DNA of 64,000 nucleotides from the NCBI RefSeq assembly GCF_002813375.1, contig NZ_PHUJ01000003.1:5332001-5396000 (forward strand), in the 5' to 3' direction. The translations under genes and the position numbers were made by a program. The notes under the pieces were generated by a model. The model was not told the DNA's origin. It ran no database searches and saw nothing but the letters and a program-made list of their open reading frames with translations. Shown in pieces: positions 58,400 to 64,000 of the stretch (positions are counted from its first letter, which is position 1; every line of letters begins with the position of its first letter). The DNA comes from Pseudonocardia alni. Lineage in GTDB: Bacteria; Actinomycetota; Actinomycetes; Mycobacteriales; Pseudonocardiaceae.

Positions 58400-59384
58400 G
58401 ACCGCCACCCCGCACGGGCCGCGGACGGACGCCGTCCGCGGCCCGTGCGCTGGTCCCGGCGGTGCCCGGAGCCGGTCGCAGCCCGTGTTCGGTCTCGACC
58501 AGCCGGGCCGACCGCGGAGCCGACGCCAGCGTCAGCGACCGGGTGATGACGCGCCCTGCCCGAACCCGCACACCACGCAGCAGGGTGCCGTCGCCCACCG
58601 CGGTGGCGCAGAACACGACCCCGCCGCTCCCCACGAGGTCCTCGGCGCGCCGCAGACCGCCGGCACCGGTCCGGAACTGCACCGAACCACCCAGGCACCT
58701 CACCGCGGCCGCCGCGAGGACGGCCTCTGCGGCGGGACCGTGCCCGAGCATCAGGTCCACGGGCCGCGTCGGGCACGCGGCCGTGATCGCTCCCTCCAGG
58801 ACGCCCCCGGCCGGGACGACGGCCCGCGCGCCCTCGGCACGGACGGCGTCGGCGGGTCCCCGCCCCGCCGTGTCCGCGCACGCGACCACCAGGTCGGTGA
58901 CGCGGACCCCTCGCGCCGCGGCCACAGCCCGCAGGATGTCGGGCACCGGGTGACCCACCTCCGCACCGTGGACGCCGGCGCCCACGGCGAGGACCAGACC
59001 GTGCTCGCCGGGGGGCGGCACCCGGACCGCTCCGGACCGGGCCACGACCGCGGCGGCGAACGCGGCCGGCGCCCCTCCACCGGCCGACGGTGTACCGCGC
59101 GTCAGCCCGAACGCCGCGGTGCACGCCGGCGCGCGCCCCGACGGGCCGTCACGTCCGAGCGCGACGGCGGTGGGCAGGCCCACGTCGGCGAGACGGGCGC
59201 GCATCGCGGCGACCGCCCGGTCCCGGTCCGGGTCGCGGTCGTCGCCCCTGGTCCCGGCGGCGCCGTGGTGGCCGGAGCACCGCCCGGCCACCACGGCGCC
59301 CGACTCGGTCGCGCGGACGAGTTCCAGCATCAGCACCTCGTCGGGTGGCGGGTCCACCCCGTCACCGTGTGCCGTCCGCACCAC
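58392..59384 (-). CDS. GlpX-like protein (class II fructose-1,6-bisphosphatase fold) lacking most catalytic residues
   Basis: About 330 residues from GTG 59384 (13 nt after the fba stop); ATG 59330, with GAGG 7 nt before it, is a good alternative. Homology to class II FBPase is clear: LELVRATESGAVVAGR, AVAAMRARL, VLEGAITAACPTRPVDLMLG, AVLAAAAVRCLGGSVQ, FCATAVGDGTLLRGVRV. The metal and phosphate sites are not kept: GEGE...APM reads GRDGPSGRAPA, the VDPIDGT loop is absent, and the DGDVAGAI aspartates are GGVLEGAI; only the late Glu (AAEAV) seems to remain. It is probably catalytically dead or altered, perhaps regulatory. Third gene of lysR-fba-glpX-like. Confidence 0.75.
   Translation of the reverse strand: MVRTAHGDGVDPPPDEVLMLELVRATESGAVVAGRCSGHHGAAGTRGDDRDPDRDRAVAAMRARLADVGLPTAVALGRDGPSGRAPACTAAFGLTRGTPSAGGGAPAAFAAAVVARSGAVRVPPPGEHGLVLAVGAGVHGAEVGHPVPDILRAVAAARGVRVTDLVVACADTAGRGPADAVRAEGARAVVPAGGVLEGAITAACPTRPVDLMLGHGPAAEAVLAAAAVRCLGGSVQFRTGAGGLRRAEDLVGSGGVVFCATAVGDGTLLRGVRVRAGRVITRSLTLASAPRSARLVETEHGLRPAPGTAGTSARAADGVRPRPVRGGGLR
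58412..58448. terminator. Very strong hairpin terminator after mdh, inside the 3' end of the GlpX-like gene
   Basis: A perfect 15-bp inverted repeat (58412-58426 with 58434-58448) with a 7-nt loop, starting 13 nt after the mdh stop. It also forms the last codons of the convergent GlpX-like reading frame, so it terminates transcription from both sides. Confidence 0.85.
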
Positions 59385-59394
59385 GAGGCGCCGG

Positions 59395-60372
59395 TCAGCG
59401 CGCCGCGGCGTTGGCCACGGCACGGGCGGACAGGGCCGACTGGGCGGCGTCCCGGTTCTGCTCCTGCCCCCGCCACGCCTCCAGCGCGGGCCCGACCAGC
59501 GCCCGGCCGAAGGAGTAGGTGAGCTCCCACGGCAGCGGGTCGAGACCCTGCATCGCCCCGAGGTGCTCCGTCGCCACCTCCGGGTCCTGGCCCCCGGACA
59601 GGAAGGCGATGCCCGGGACGGCCGGGGGCACGGTCTCCCGCAGTGTCTCGACCGTGGCCTCGGCCACGTCGGCGACCGTGACCTGCTCGCCGCTGCCGGA
59701 GCCGGGGACCACCATGTTCGGCTTCAGGACGATCCCGTCGAGCTGTACCTGCAGGAGGTCGAGCTCCTCGAACAGCTCCTCGAGGGTCTCCGTGGTCACC
59801 TGCCGGCACCGGGCCAGGGAGTGGTCGCCGTCCATGAGCACCTCCGGCTCCACGATCGGCACCAGCCCGCCCTCCTGGCACAGGCCGGCGTAGCGGGCCA
59901 GCGCGTGCACGTTGGCGCGCACCGCGCGGTCCGACGGCAGCCCGTCGCCGATGGTGATGACCGCCCGCCACTTCGCGAAGGTCGCGCCGCGCCGCACGTA
60001 GTCCGCGATGCGCTCGCGCAGCCCGTCGAGTCCCTCCGTGATCTTCTCGCCGGACGCCCCGGCGAGCGGCTTCGCCCCGGTGTCGACCTTGATGCCCGCC
60101 AGGATCCCGATGTCGGACAGGTACTCGGGGAACGACCGCCCGTCGTCGAGCTGCTGGTGGAAGGTCTCGTCCGCGAGGATGACCCCGCTCACGGACTCGG
60201 CGAGCCGCGGTGTGGTCACGATGAGCTCGCGGTAGACGCGGCGGTTCTCCTCGGTCGGGGCGACGCCGACCGACTCGAGCCGGGCGGACATGGTCCCGAT
60301 GCTCTCGTCGGCGGCGAGGATCCCCCGCCGGTGCGAGACCATCGTGCGGGCGATCTTGTTCAGAGCTGACAC
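59395..60372 (-). CDS. fba: Class I fructose-bisphosphate aldolase
   Basis: 325 residues, Schiff-base (metal-independent) aldolase: GILAADESIGTM, GIKVDTGAKPL, Lys134 in AKWRAVI, EPEVLMDGDH, and the Schiff-base Lys217 in GIVLKPNMVVPG; FLSGGQ and WELTYSFGRAL follow. It makes fructose-1,6- or sedoheptulose-1,7-bisphosphate from DHAP and an aldose phosphate. GTG 60372 is fixed by a near-perfect ribosome site, AGGAGGGG, 5 nt upstream. Most actinobacteria use a class II enzyme as main aldolase, so this is likely a second, pathway-specific one. It lies 35 bp after lysR. Confidence 0.94.
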   Translation of the reverse strand: MSALNKIARTMVSHRRGILAADESIGTMSARLESVGVAPTEENRRVYRELIVTTPRLAESVSGVILADETFHQQLDDGRSFPEYLSDIGILAGIKVDTGAKPLAGASGEKITEGLDGLRERIADYVRRGATFAKWRAVITIGDGLPSDRAVRANVHALARYAGLCQEGGLVPIVEPEVLMDGDHSLARCRQVTTETLEELFEELDLLQVQLDGIVLKPNMVVPGSGSGEQVTVADVAEATVETLRETVPPAVPGIAFLSGGQDPEVATEHLGAMQGLDPLPWELTYSFGRALVGPALEAWRGQEQNRDAAQSALSARAVANAAAR

Positions 60373-60377
60373 TTCGT

Positions 60378-60385
60378 CCCCTCCT
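60378..60385 (-). promoter_or_regulatory. Strong ribosome binding site of fba
   Basis: AGGAGGGG on the minus strand, 5 nt before GTG 60372. It excludes the longer frame starting at 60411, which would also run across the lysR stop. Confidence 0.8.
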
Positions 60386-60407
60386 GGGAATTGACGGTCG
60401 CGGGCGG

Positions 60408-61415
60408 TCATGCGATCGCCCGGTGGCCTGCGTGGTCGCGTCCGGGCGTGCCTCCGGTCTCCGGGTCGTCGTGGGGGCCGGGCGGCGGCGAGCCCTTCGC
60501 CGCGGCGATCTCGACGAGGGCTTCCGCGTGCCCGGTGAGCCCGCGCTGCCGGTTCCAGGTCGCGCGGATGGGACGCCCGGGCATCTCGTGGTCCACGGCG
60601 ACGAGGTGGAGCCGACCGTCCGCGATCTCGGTACGGACAGTCGACACGTTCAGGACGGTCACCCGTCTGCTCGTGGCGACGGCGAGCTTGAGCGCGCTGC
60701 TGGAGGGCAGCTCGACCTGGCCGCCGGCGGGCCGGTGCGGGGCGAGGAGCTCGTCGGTGAACGCGCGCAGGCCCGACCCGCGCTCCCGCAGCACCAGAGG
60801 TGCACCCGCGAGCTCGGCGACGGTGACGGGTGTCCTCCGGTCCGCCCAGGGGTGCCGGGGCCCGACGACGACGGCCAGCCGGTCGTCGCAGATGTCTCGG
60901 GTCACCAGCTCGTCATGGTGCGCCGCGCCCGTCCGGTCGCCGGTACCGCACCATCCGTCGACGAACGCGAGGTCGACCCGGCTCTCCAGGACCAGGCGGT
61001 GGAGCGTCTCGAGGTTGCCGGTCCGCACCTCGACGAGGACGTCGTCGGTGGTGGAGCCGGCGTGGTTCAGCCAGTCGGGGATCAGGTGCTCGGAGATCGC
61101 GGGGCTGCCCGCGATGCGGAGCCTGCGGGCCTCCGTGGACCCCATACGTGAGCCGAACTCGAGCAGCTCGTCGGCCGCCCGGATCACGTTGCGTGCGTAG
61201 CGCGCCAGTACCTCGCCCTCCGTGGTCAGCGTCGACCCGGCAGGCGACCGCTCGAGCAGCCGGAGACCGAGTCGTCTCTCCATCGCACTGATCCGCGTGC
61301 TGGCGGCAGGCTGGGAGATGCGGTGTTCCTGCGCTGCCTTTCCGACACTGCCACGGCTCGCCACCGACAGCAGGAGATCGAGGTCTGCGAGCTGAGGCAT
61401 CCGGGACGGAATCAC
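60408..61415 (-). CDS. LysR family transcriptional regulator
   Basis: About 335 residues. N-terminal LysR helix-turn-helix (LADLDLLLSVASRGSVGKAAQEHRISQPAASTRISAMERRLG), then a LysR substrate domain (LRIAGSPAISEHLIPDWL; LAFVDGW; LAVVVGPRHPWADR; LVLRERGSGLRAFTDELL). The start is either GTG 61415 or ATG 61400. It precedes fba by 35 bp on the same strand and faces hps across 499 bp, so it is well placed to control both directions, as CbbR does for carbon-fixation operons; the effector is unknown. Confidence 0.88.
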   Translation of the reverse strand: MIPSRMPQLADLDLLLSVASRGSVGKAAQEHRISQPAASTRISAMERRLGLRLLERSPAGSTLTTEGEVLARYARNVIRAADELLEFGSRMGSTEARRLRIAGSPAISEHLIPDWLNHAGSTTDDVLVEVRTGNLETLHRLVLESRVDLAFVDGWCGTGDRTGAAHHDELVTRDICDDRLAVVVGPRHPWADRRTPVTVAELAGAPLVLRERGSGLRAFTDELLAPHRPAGGQVELPSSSALKLAVATSRRVTVLNVSTVRTEIADGRLHLVAVDHEMPGRPIRATWNRQRGLTGHAEALVEIAAAKGSPPPGPHDDPETGGTPGRDHAGHRAIA

Positions 61416-61914
61416 CAACGTTCTTGTCCTCTCGCTCCGCCCGCGAAACTCCGTCGAAACGCGGCGCCCGGCGATGATGCGGACCGGGGGAGAACGGGTC
61501 AACCGCACGGACACGAACGCACGTGATCCGTGTACGAGAGGCGGGATTCGCGTCTCCTGCGGTGCGTGACGAGGACCGGAGGGTATTTTCCGTCCCCGTT
61601 CTCCGCCGGTTCCCGACACTGCTTCGTTCGTTCCTCCTAGGTCGCCGTTCGTCCCGGAACACGCGCATCGGGTGGCGGCGCAGCCAGGAGCTCCGGGACG
61701 GACCGACCCGGTCCGAACTGCGGCGGGATCCCCTCGCCGGCGCGACGACGCCCCTCCGGCACCGGGGTACGCCGACGGCCCTTCCGGTTGTGGGGGTATT
61801 CGGGGTGCGGATCGGGTGATCGGTTTTCCGGATGTGTGGTGGTGTTGTGGGTGGGTGTCGGCGGGGCGACGGTGGGGGTGTTGTTCTTCCTGTTGTCGTG
61901 GTGAGGAGTTCGTC
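61416..61914. promoter_or_regulatory. 499-bp regulatory region between lysR and hps
   Basis: No convincing gene lies here. On the plus strand the last 130 bp (61785-61914) turn strongly G/T-rich. A small palindrome CACG-TGATC-CGTG (61520-61532) is the best LysR-type candidate site. The G-quadruplex motif at 61849-61878 and the hps ribosome site GAGGAG (61903-61908) complete what I can see; I find no clear -35/-10 pair. Confidence 0.5.
61849..61878 (+). promoter_or_regulatory. Canonical G-quadruplex motif in the hps leader
   Basis: Runs GGG, GGG, GGGG and GGGGG are separated by loops of 1, 7 and 7 nt on the coding strand, meeting the G3+N1-7 rule, about 36 nt before the hps start and 24 nt before its ribosome site. 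If transcribed, the RNA could fold the same way. Confidence 0.5.
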
Positions 61915-62544
61915 GTGCAGTTGCAGGTGGCTTTGGATGTTCTGGATCTTCCGTCGGCGTTGACGCTGGCGAATCGGGTGTCGGAGTTCGTGGACATTCT
62001 GGAGTTGGGGACGCCGTTGGTGAAGTCGGCGGGTATCGCGGCGGTGACCGCGGTGAAGGCGGCGCATCCGGACAAGTTGGTGTTCGCGGACCTGAAGACC
62101 GCCGATGCCGGTGAGCTGGAGGCGGATCTGGCGTTCGGTGCGGGTGCGGATCTGGTGACGGTGATGGGGGTGGCCGACGACGACACGGTGCGGGGTGCGG
62201 TCGCGGCCGGTGCCCGGCACGGGAAGCGGGTCGTGGCGGACATGATCGGGGTGGTGGACGGGCGGGTCGAGCGGATCCGTCAGGTCGCGGAGCTGGGTGT
62301 GGCGTTCGTGGAGATCCATGCGGGTCTGGACGAGCAGGCGCGTCCGGGGTACTCGATCGACCGGTTGCTGGCCGACGGTCGGGCGGCCGGGGTGCCGTTC
62401 TCGATCGCCGGTGGGGTGAAGGCGGACACCATCGGGTCGGTGCGTGAGGCCGGGGCGGTGGTCGCGGTGGCCGGTGGGGCGATCTACAACGCCGACGATC
62501 CCGCCGCTGCCGCCGCCGAGCTCCAGAAGCGCATCGGCCGGTGA
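61915..62544 (+). CDS. hps: 3-Hexulose-6-phosphate synthase (HPS)
   Basis: 209 residues, OMP-decarboxylase superfamily barrel. LQVALDVL start with Asp8, FVDILELGTPLVKSAG (Glu30), the metal/acid motif VFADLKTADAGELEADLAF (Asp59, Lys61, Asp64), EIHAGLDEQ and SIAGGVK. These match HPS of methylotrophic actinobacteria (e.g. RmpA of Mycobacterium gastri) and differ from ketogulonate-phosphate decarboxylases. It adds formaldehyde to ribulose 5-phosphate. GTG 61915 has GAGGAG 6 nt upstream. The codons are unusual: many end in T or are TTG, unlike the C-ending codons of all neighbours. GTGA overlap with tkt. Confidence 0.93.
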   Translation: MQLQVALDVLDLPSALTLANRVSEFVDILELGTPLVKSAGIAAVTAVKAAHPDKLVFADLKTADAGELEADLAFGAGADLVTVMGVADDDTVRGAVAAGARHGKRVVADMIGVVDGRVERIRQVAELGVAFVEIHAGLDEQARPGYSIDRLLADGRAAGVPFSIAGGVKADTIGSVREAGAVVAVAGGAIYNADDPAAAAAELQKRIGR

Positions 62545-64000
62545 CCGTCCGTACCGCGCCGCCGGGGGCGTCCGTGTCCCCGCCGCGCTCCGACGACGAG
62601 CTGGCCCGGTTGACCGCCCCCCGGGTCCCCGCCGACTGGACCGACCTCGACCGGCGCGCCGTCGACACCGCACGCGTGCTGGCGGCCGACGCGGTCGAAC
62701 GGTGCGGGAGCGGCCATCCCGGGACCGCGATGAGCCTCGCGCCGGTCGCCCACGCGCTGTTCCAGCGGGTCCTGCGGCACGACCCCACCGATCCGGACTG
62801 GCTCGGCCGGGACCGGTTCGTGCTCTCCGCCGGTCATTCCAGCCTCACCCTCTACATCCAGCTCTACCTGTGCGGGTACGGCCTGGAGCTGGACGACCTG
62901 AGGTCCCTGCGGACATGGGGCTCGCGGACGCCGGGCCACCCCGAGCACGGCCACACGGCCGGTGTCGAGACGACCACCGGCCCGCTCGGGCAGGGCCTGG
63001 CCAACGCGGTCGGGATGGCGATGGCCGCCCGGCGTGAACGCGGCCTCCTCGACCCGGACGCCGAGCCCGGCACCAGCGTGTTCGACCACCGGATCTACGT
63101 GATCGCCTCCGACGGCGACATCCAGGAGGGGGTGACCTCCGAGGCGTCGTCGCTGGCGGGGACCCAGCAGCTCGGAAACCTCACGGTGATCTACGACAGC
63201 AACGAGATCTCCATCGAGGACGACACCCGTATCGCGCTGTCCGAGGACACCGCGGCACGGTACGAGGCCTACGGGTGGCAGGTCCTGACCGTCGACGGCG
63301 GCGAGGACGTCGCGGCGTTCCTCGACGCCGTCGAGCACAGCAGGGCCGACAGCACCCGCCCGACGCTGATCGTGCTGCGCACGGTGATCGGCTATCCGGC
63401 CCCCGGGCTGATGAACACCGGCGCCGTCCACGGCGCCGCACTGGGCGGTGCGGAGCTCGCCGCGGTCAAGCGCAGCGTCGGTGCCGACCCGGAGCTCAGC
63501 TTCCAGGTCGACGACGACGTGCTGCGGCACACGCGGGAGGCGGCCGACCGCGGCCGTACCGCCCGCGCCGCGTGGCAGGTCGAGGCGGACGCGTGGGCCC
63601 GGGCGAACCCGGAACGTGCGGCGCTGCTGGACCGGCTCCGGCGACGCGAGCTGCCCCCCGGCTGGGCGGACGCCCTGCCGGTCTGGGAGCCCGGTGATGC
63701 CGGTGTCGCCACCCGCAAGGCATCGGGGACGGTGCTGGCGGCGCTCGGCGACAGGCTGCCCGAGCTGTGGGGTGGTTCGGCGGACCTGGCGGGGAGCAAC
63801 AACACGACGATCGCCGGCGCGGACTCCTTCGGCCCGGCCGGGATCTCGACGTCGAGCTGGAGCGCCCGGCCCCACGGACGGACGCTGCACTTCGGCGTCC
63901 GCGAGCACGCCATGGGGTCGATCCTCAACGGGATCGCGCTGCACGGGGGCACCCGGCCCTACGGCGGGACCTTCCTCGTCTTCAGCGACTACATGCGGCC
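62541..64000 (+). CDS. tkt: Transketolase (3' end outside the window)
   Basis: The first 486 residues are visible and the frame is open at the window edge. Thiamine diphosphate domain: CGSGHPGTAMSLAP, VLSAGHSSLTLYI, GPLGQGLANAVGMA, the TPP-metal motif ASDGDIQEG (Asp191-Gly-Asp), YDSNEISIED; the pyrimidine domain begins with ATRKASGTVL and ELWGGSADLAGSN, HFGVREHAMG. It matches bacterial transketolases rather than yeast dihydroxyacetone synthase. GTG overlaps the hps stop, so both are made together: transketolase regenerates pentose phosphates, the acceptors for formaldehyde. Confidence 0.95.
   Translation, partial: MTVRTAPPGASVSPPRSDDELARLTAPRVPADWTDLDRRAVDTARVLAADAVERCGSGHPGTAMSLAPVAHALFQRVLRHDPTDPDWLGRDRFVLSAGHSSLTLYIQLYLCGYGLELDDLRSLRTWGSRTPGHPEHGHTAGVETTTGPLGQGLANAVGMAMAARRERGLLDPDAEPGTSVFDHRIYVIASDGDIQEGVTSEASSLAGTQQLGNLTVIYDSNEISIEDDTRIALSEDTAARYEAYGWQVLTVDGGEDVAAFLDAVEHSRADSTRPTLIVLRTVIGYPAPGLMNTGAVHGAALGGAELAAVKRSVGADPELSFQVDDDVLRHTREAADRGRTARAAWQVEADAWARANPERAALLDRLRRRELPPGWADALPVWEPGDAGVATRKASGTVLAALGDRLPELWGGSADLAGSNNTTIAGADSFGPAGISTSSWSARPHGRTLHFGVREHAMGSILNGIALHGGTRPYGGTFLVFSDYMR

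Noticed and set aside
60408..62243. Extending the LysR protein about 275 residues upstream
   Set aside because: The added part is low-complexity, would cross the whole regulatory gap and part of hps, and the LysR helix-turn-helix normally starts at the N-terminus, as it does from 61415 or 61400.
61915..62544. OMP decarboxylase or ketogulonate-phosphate decarboxylase as identity of the barrel protein
   Set aside because: Length, the VFADLKTADAGELEAD motif and AGLDEQ follow hexulose phosphate synthase closely; pyrF-type motifs and ascorbate-pathway neighbours are absent.
58392..64000. Reading the right-hand locus as a Calvin-cycle (cbb) operon because of LysR, aldolase, GlpX and transketolase
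   Set aside because: No RuBisCO or phosphoribulokinase is visible, and the gene coupled to tkt is hexulose phosphate synthase, which belongs to formaldehyde metabolism.
1..64000. tRNA, rRNA, insertion sequences, prophage or CRISPR loci
   Set aside because: I looked for cloverleaf-like segments, transposase motifs, integrases and regular repeats and found none that I could support.

Overview
The window is one long stretch of very GC-rich chromosome (third codon positions almost always G or C, GTG starts common, ATGA/GTGA stop-start overlaps everywhere). Gene content and order point to an actinobacterium of the Pseudonocardia/Amycolatopsis type. The left 53 kb follows the order known from mycobacteria (bioA, bioF, bioD, bioB, bsaP, nadA-B-C, hisD-C-B-H-A-F-I, trpE, Trp-associated membrane protein, trpC, lgt, pyk, tesB), broken by lineage-specific insertions. 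I see no rRNA, tRNA, CRISPR, insertion sequence or phage gene.

Layout. 1-300: end of an unidentified gene and a strong terminator. 301-8818: PaaX-type regulator and the biotin pathway (bioA; then a SulP transporter-carbonic anhydrase fusion and a thioredoxin; then bioF, bioD, bioB and the small Cys-rich bsaP). 8875-12969: alcohol dehydrogenase, PemK-like protein, ABC-F protein with a structured leader, LON-domain protein. 12974-17346: NrtR-type Nudix regulator divergent from nadABC, with a good candidate operator. 17467-20205: membrane glycosyltransferase-like protein and a winged-helix protein. 20299-36885: the histidine pathway, split twice: by about 8.5 kb (LLM oxidoreductase, CoA transferase/IclR pair, two-component system with its own FtsX-type ABC transporter) between hisB and hisH, and by about 2.5 kb (DUF1707 protein, SDR, Nei-type glycosylase) between hisH and hisA. 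36970-42246: MpaB-like protein, GntR-DUF3311-symporter operon, orphan response regulator, TetR. 42304-47072: trpE, membrane protein, trpC, lgt, DUF2461; trpB and trpA, expected between trpC and lgt, are absent. 47325-58399: M28 lipoprotein peptidase, VanZ-like protein, pyruvate kinase, thioesterase, dienelactone hydrolase, MetY, CoA-binding protein, FAD oxidase, two membrane proteins, malate dehydrogenase.

The right end (58392-64000) is the most unusual part. A LysR regulator, a class I fructose-bisphosphate aldolase and a GlpX-like protein that has lost nearly all FBPase active-site residues run leftward. Divergent from them run 3-hexulose-6-phosphate synthase (hps) and transketolase (tkt, cut by the window edge). 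This gene set matches formaldehyde fixation by the ribulose monophosphate route plus sugar-phosphate rearrangement. The hps leader carries a canonical G-quadruplex motif, and hps uses codons unlike its neighbours.

A window-wide trait is promoter design: more than 20 genes have a TANNNT-like hexamer ending 5-9 nt before the start codon with no Shine-Dalgarno sequence, the signature of leaderless transcripts. I used this to choose starts. Genes with real leaders (sulP-CA, nadA, abcF, trpC, fba, hps and a few others) are the exceptions. All functional calls rest on reading motifs and context by eye; no searches were run.
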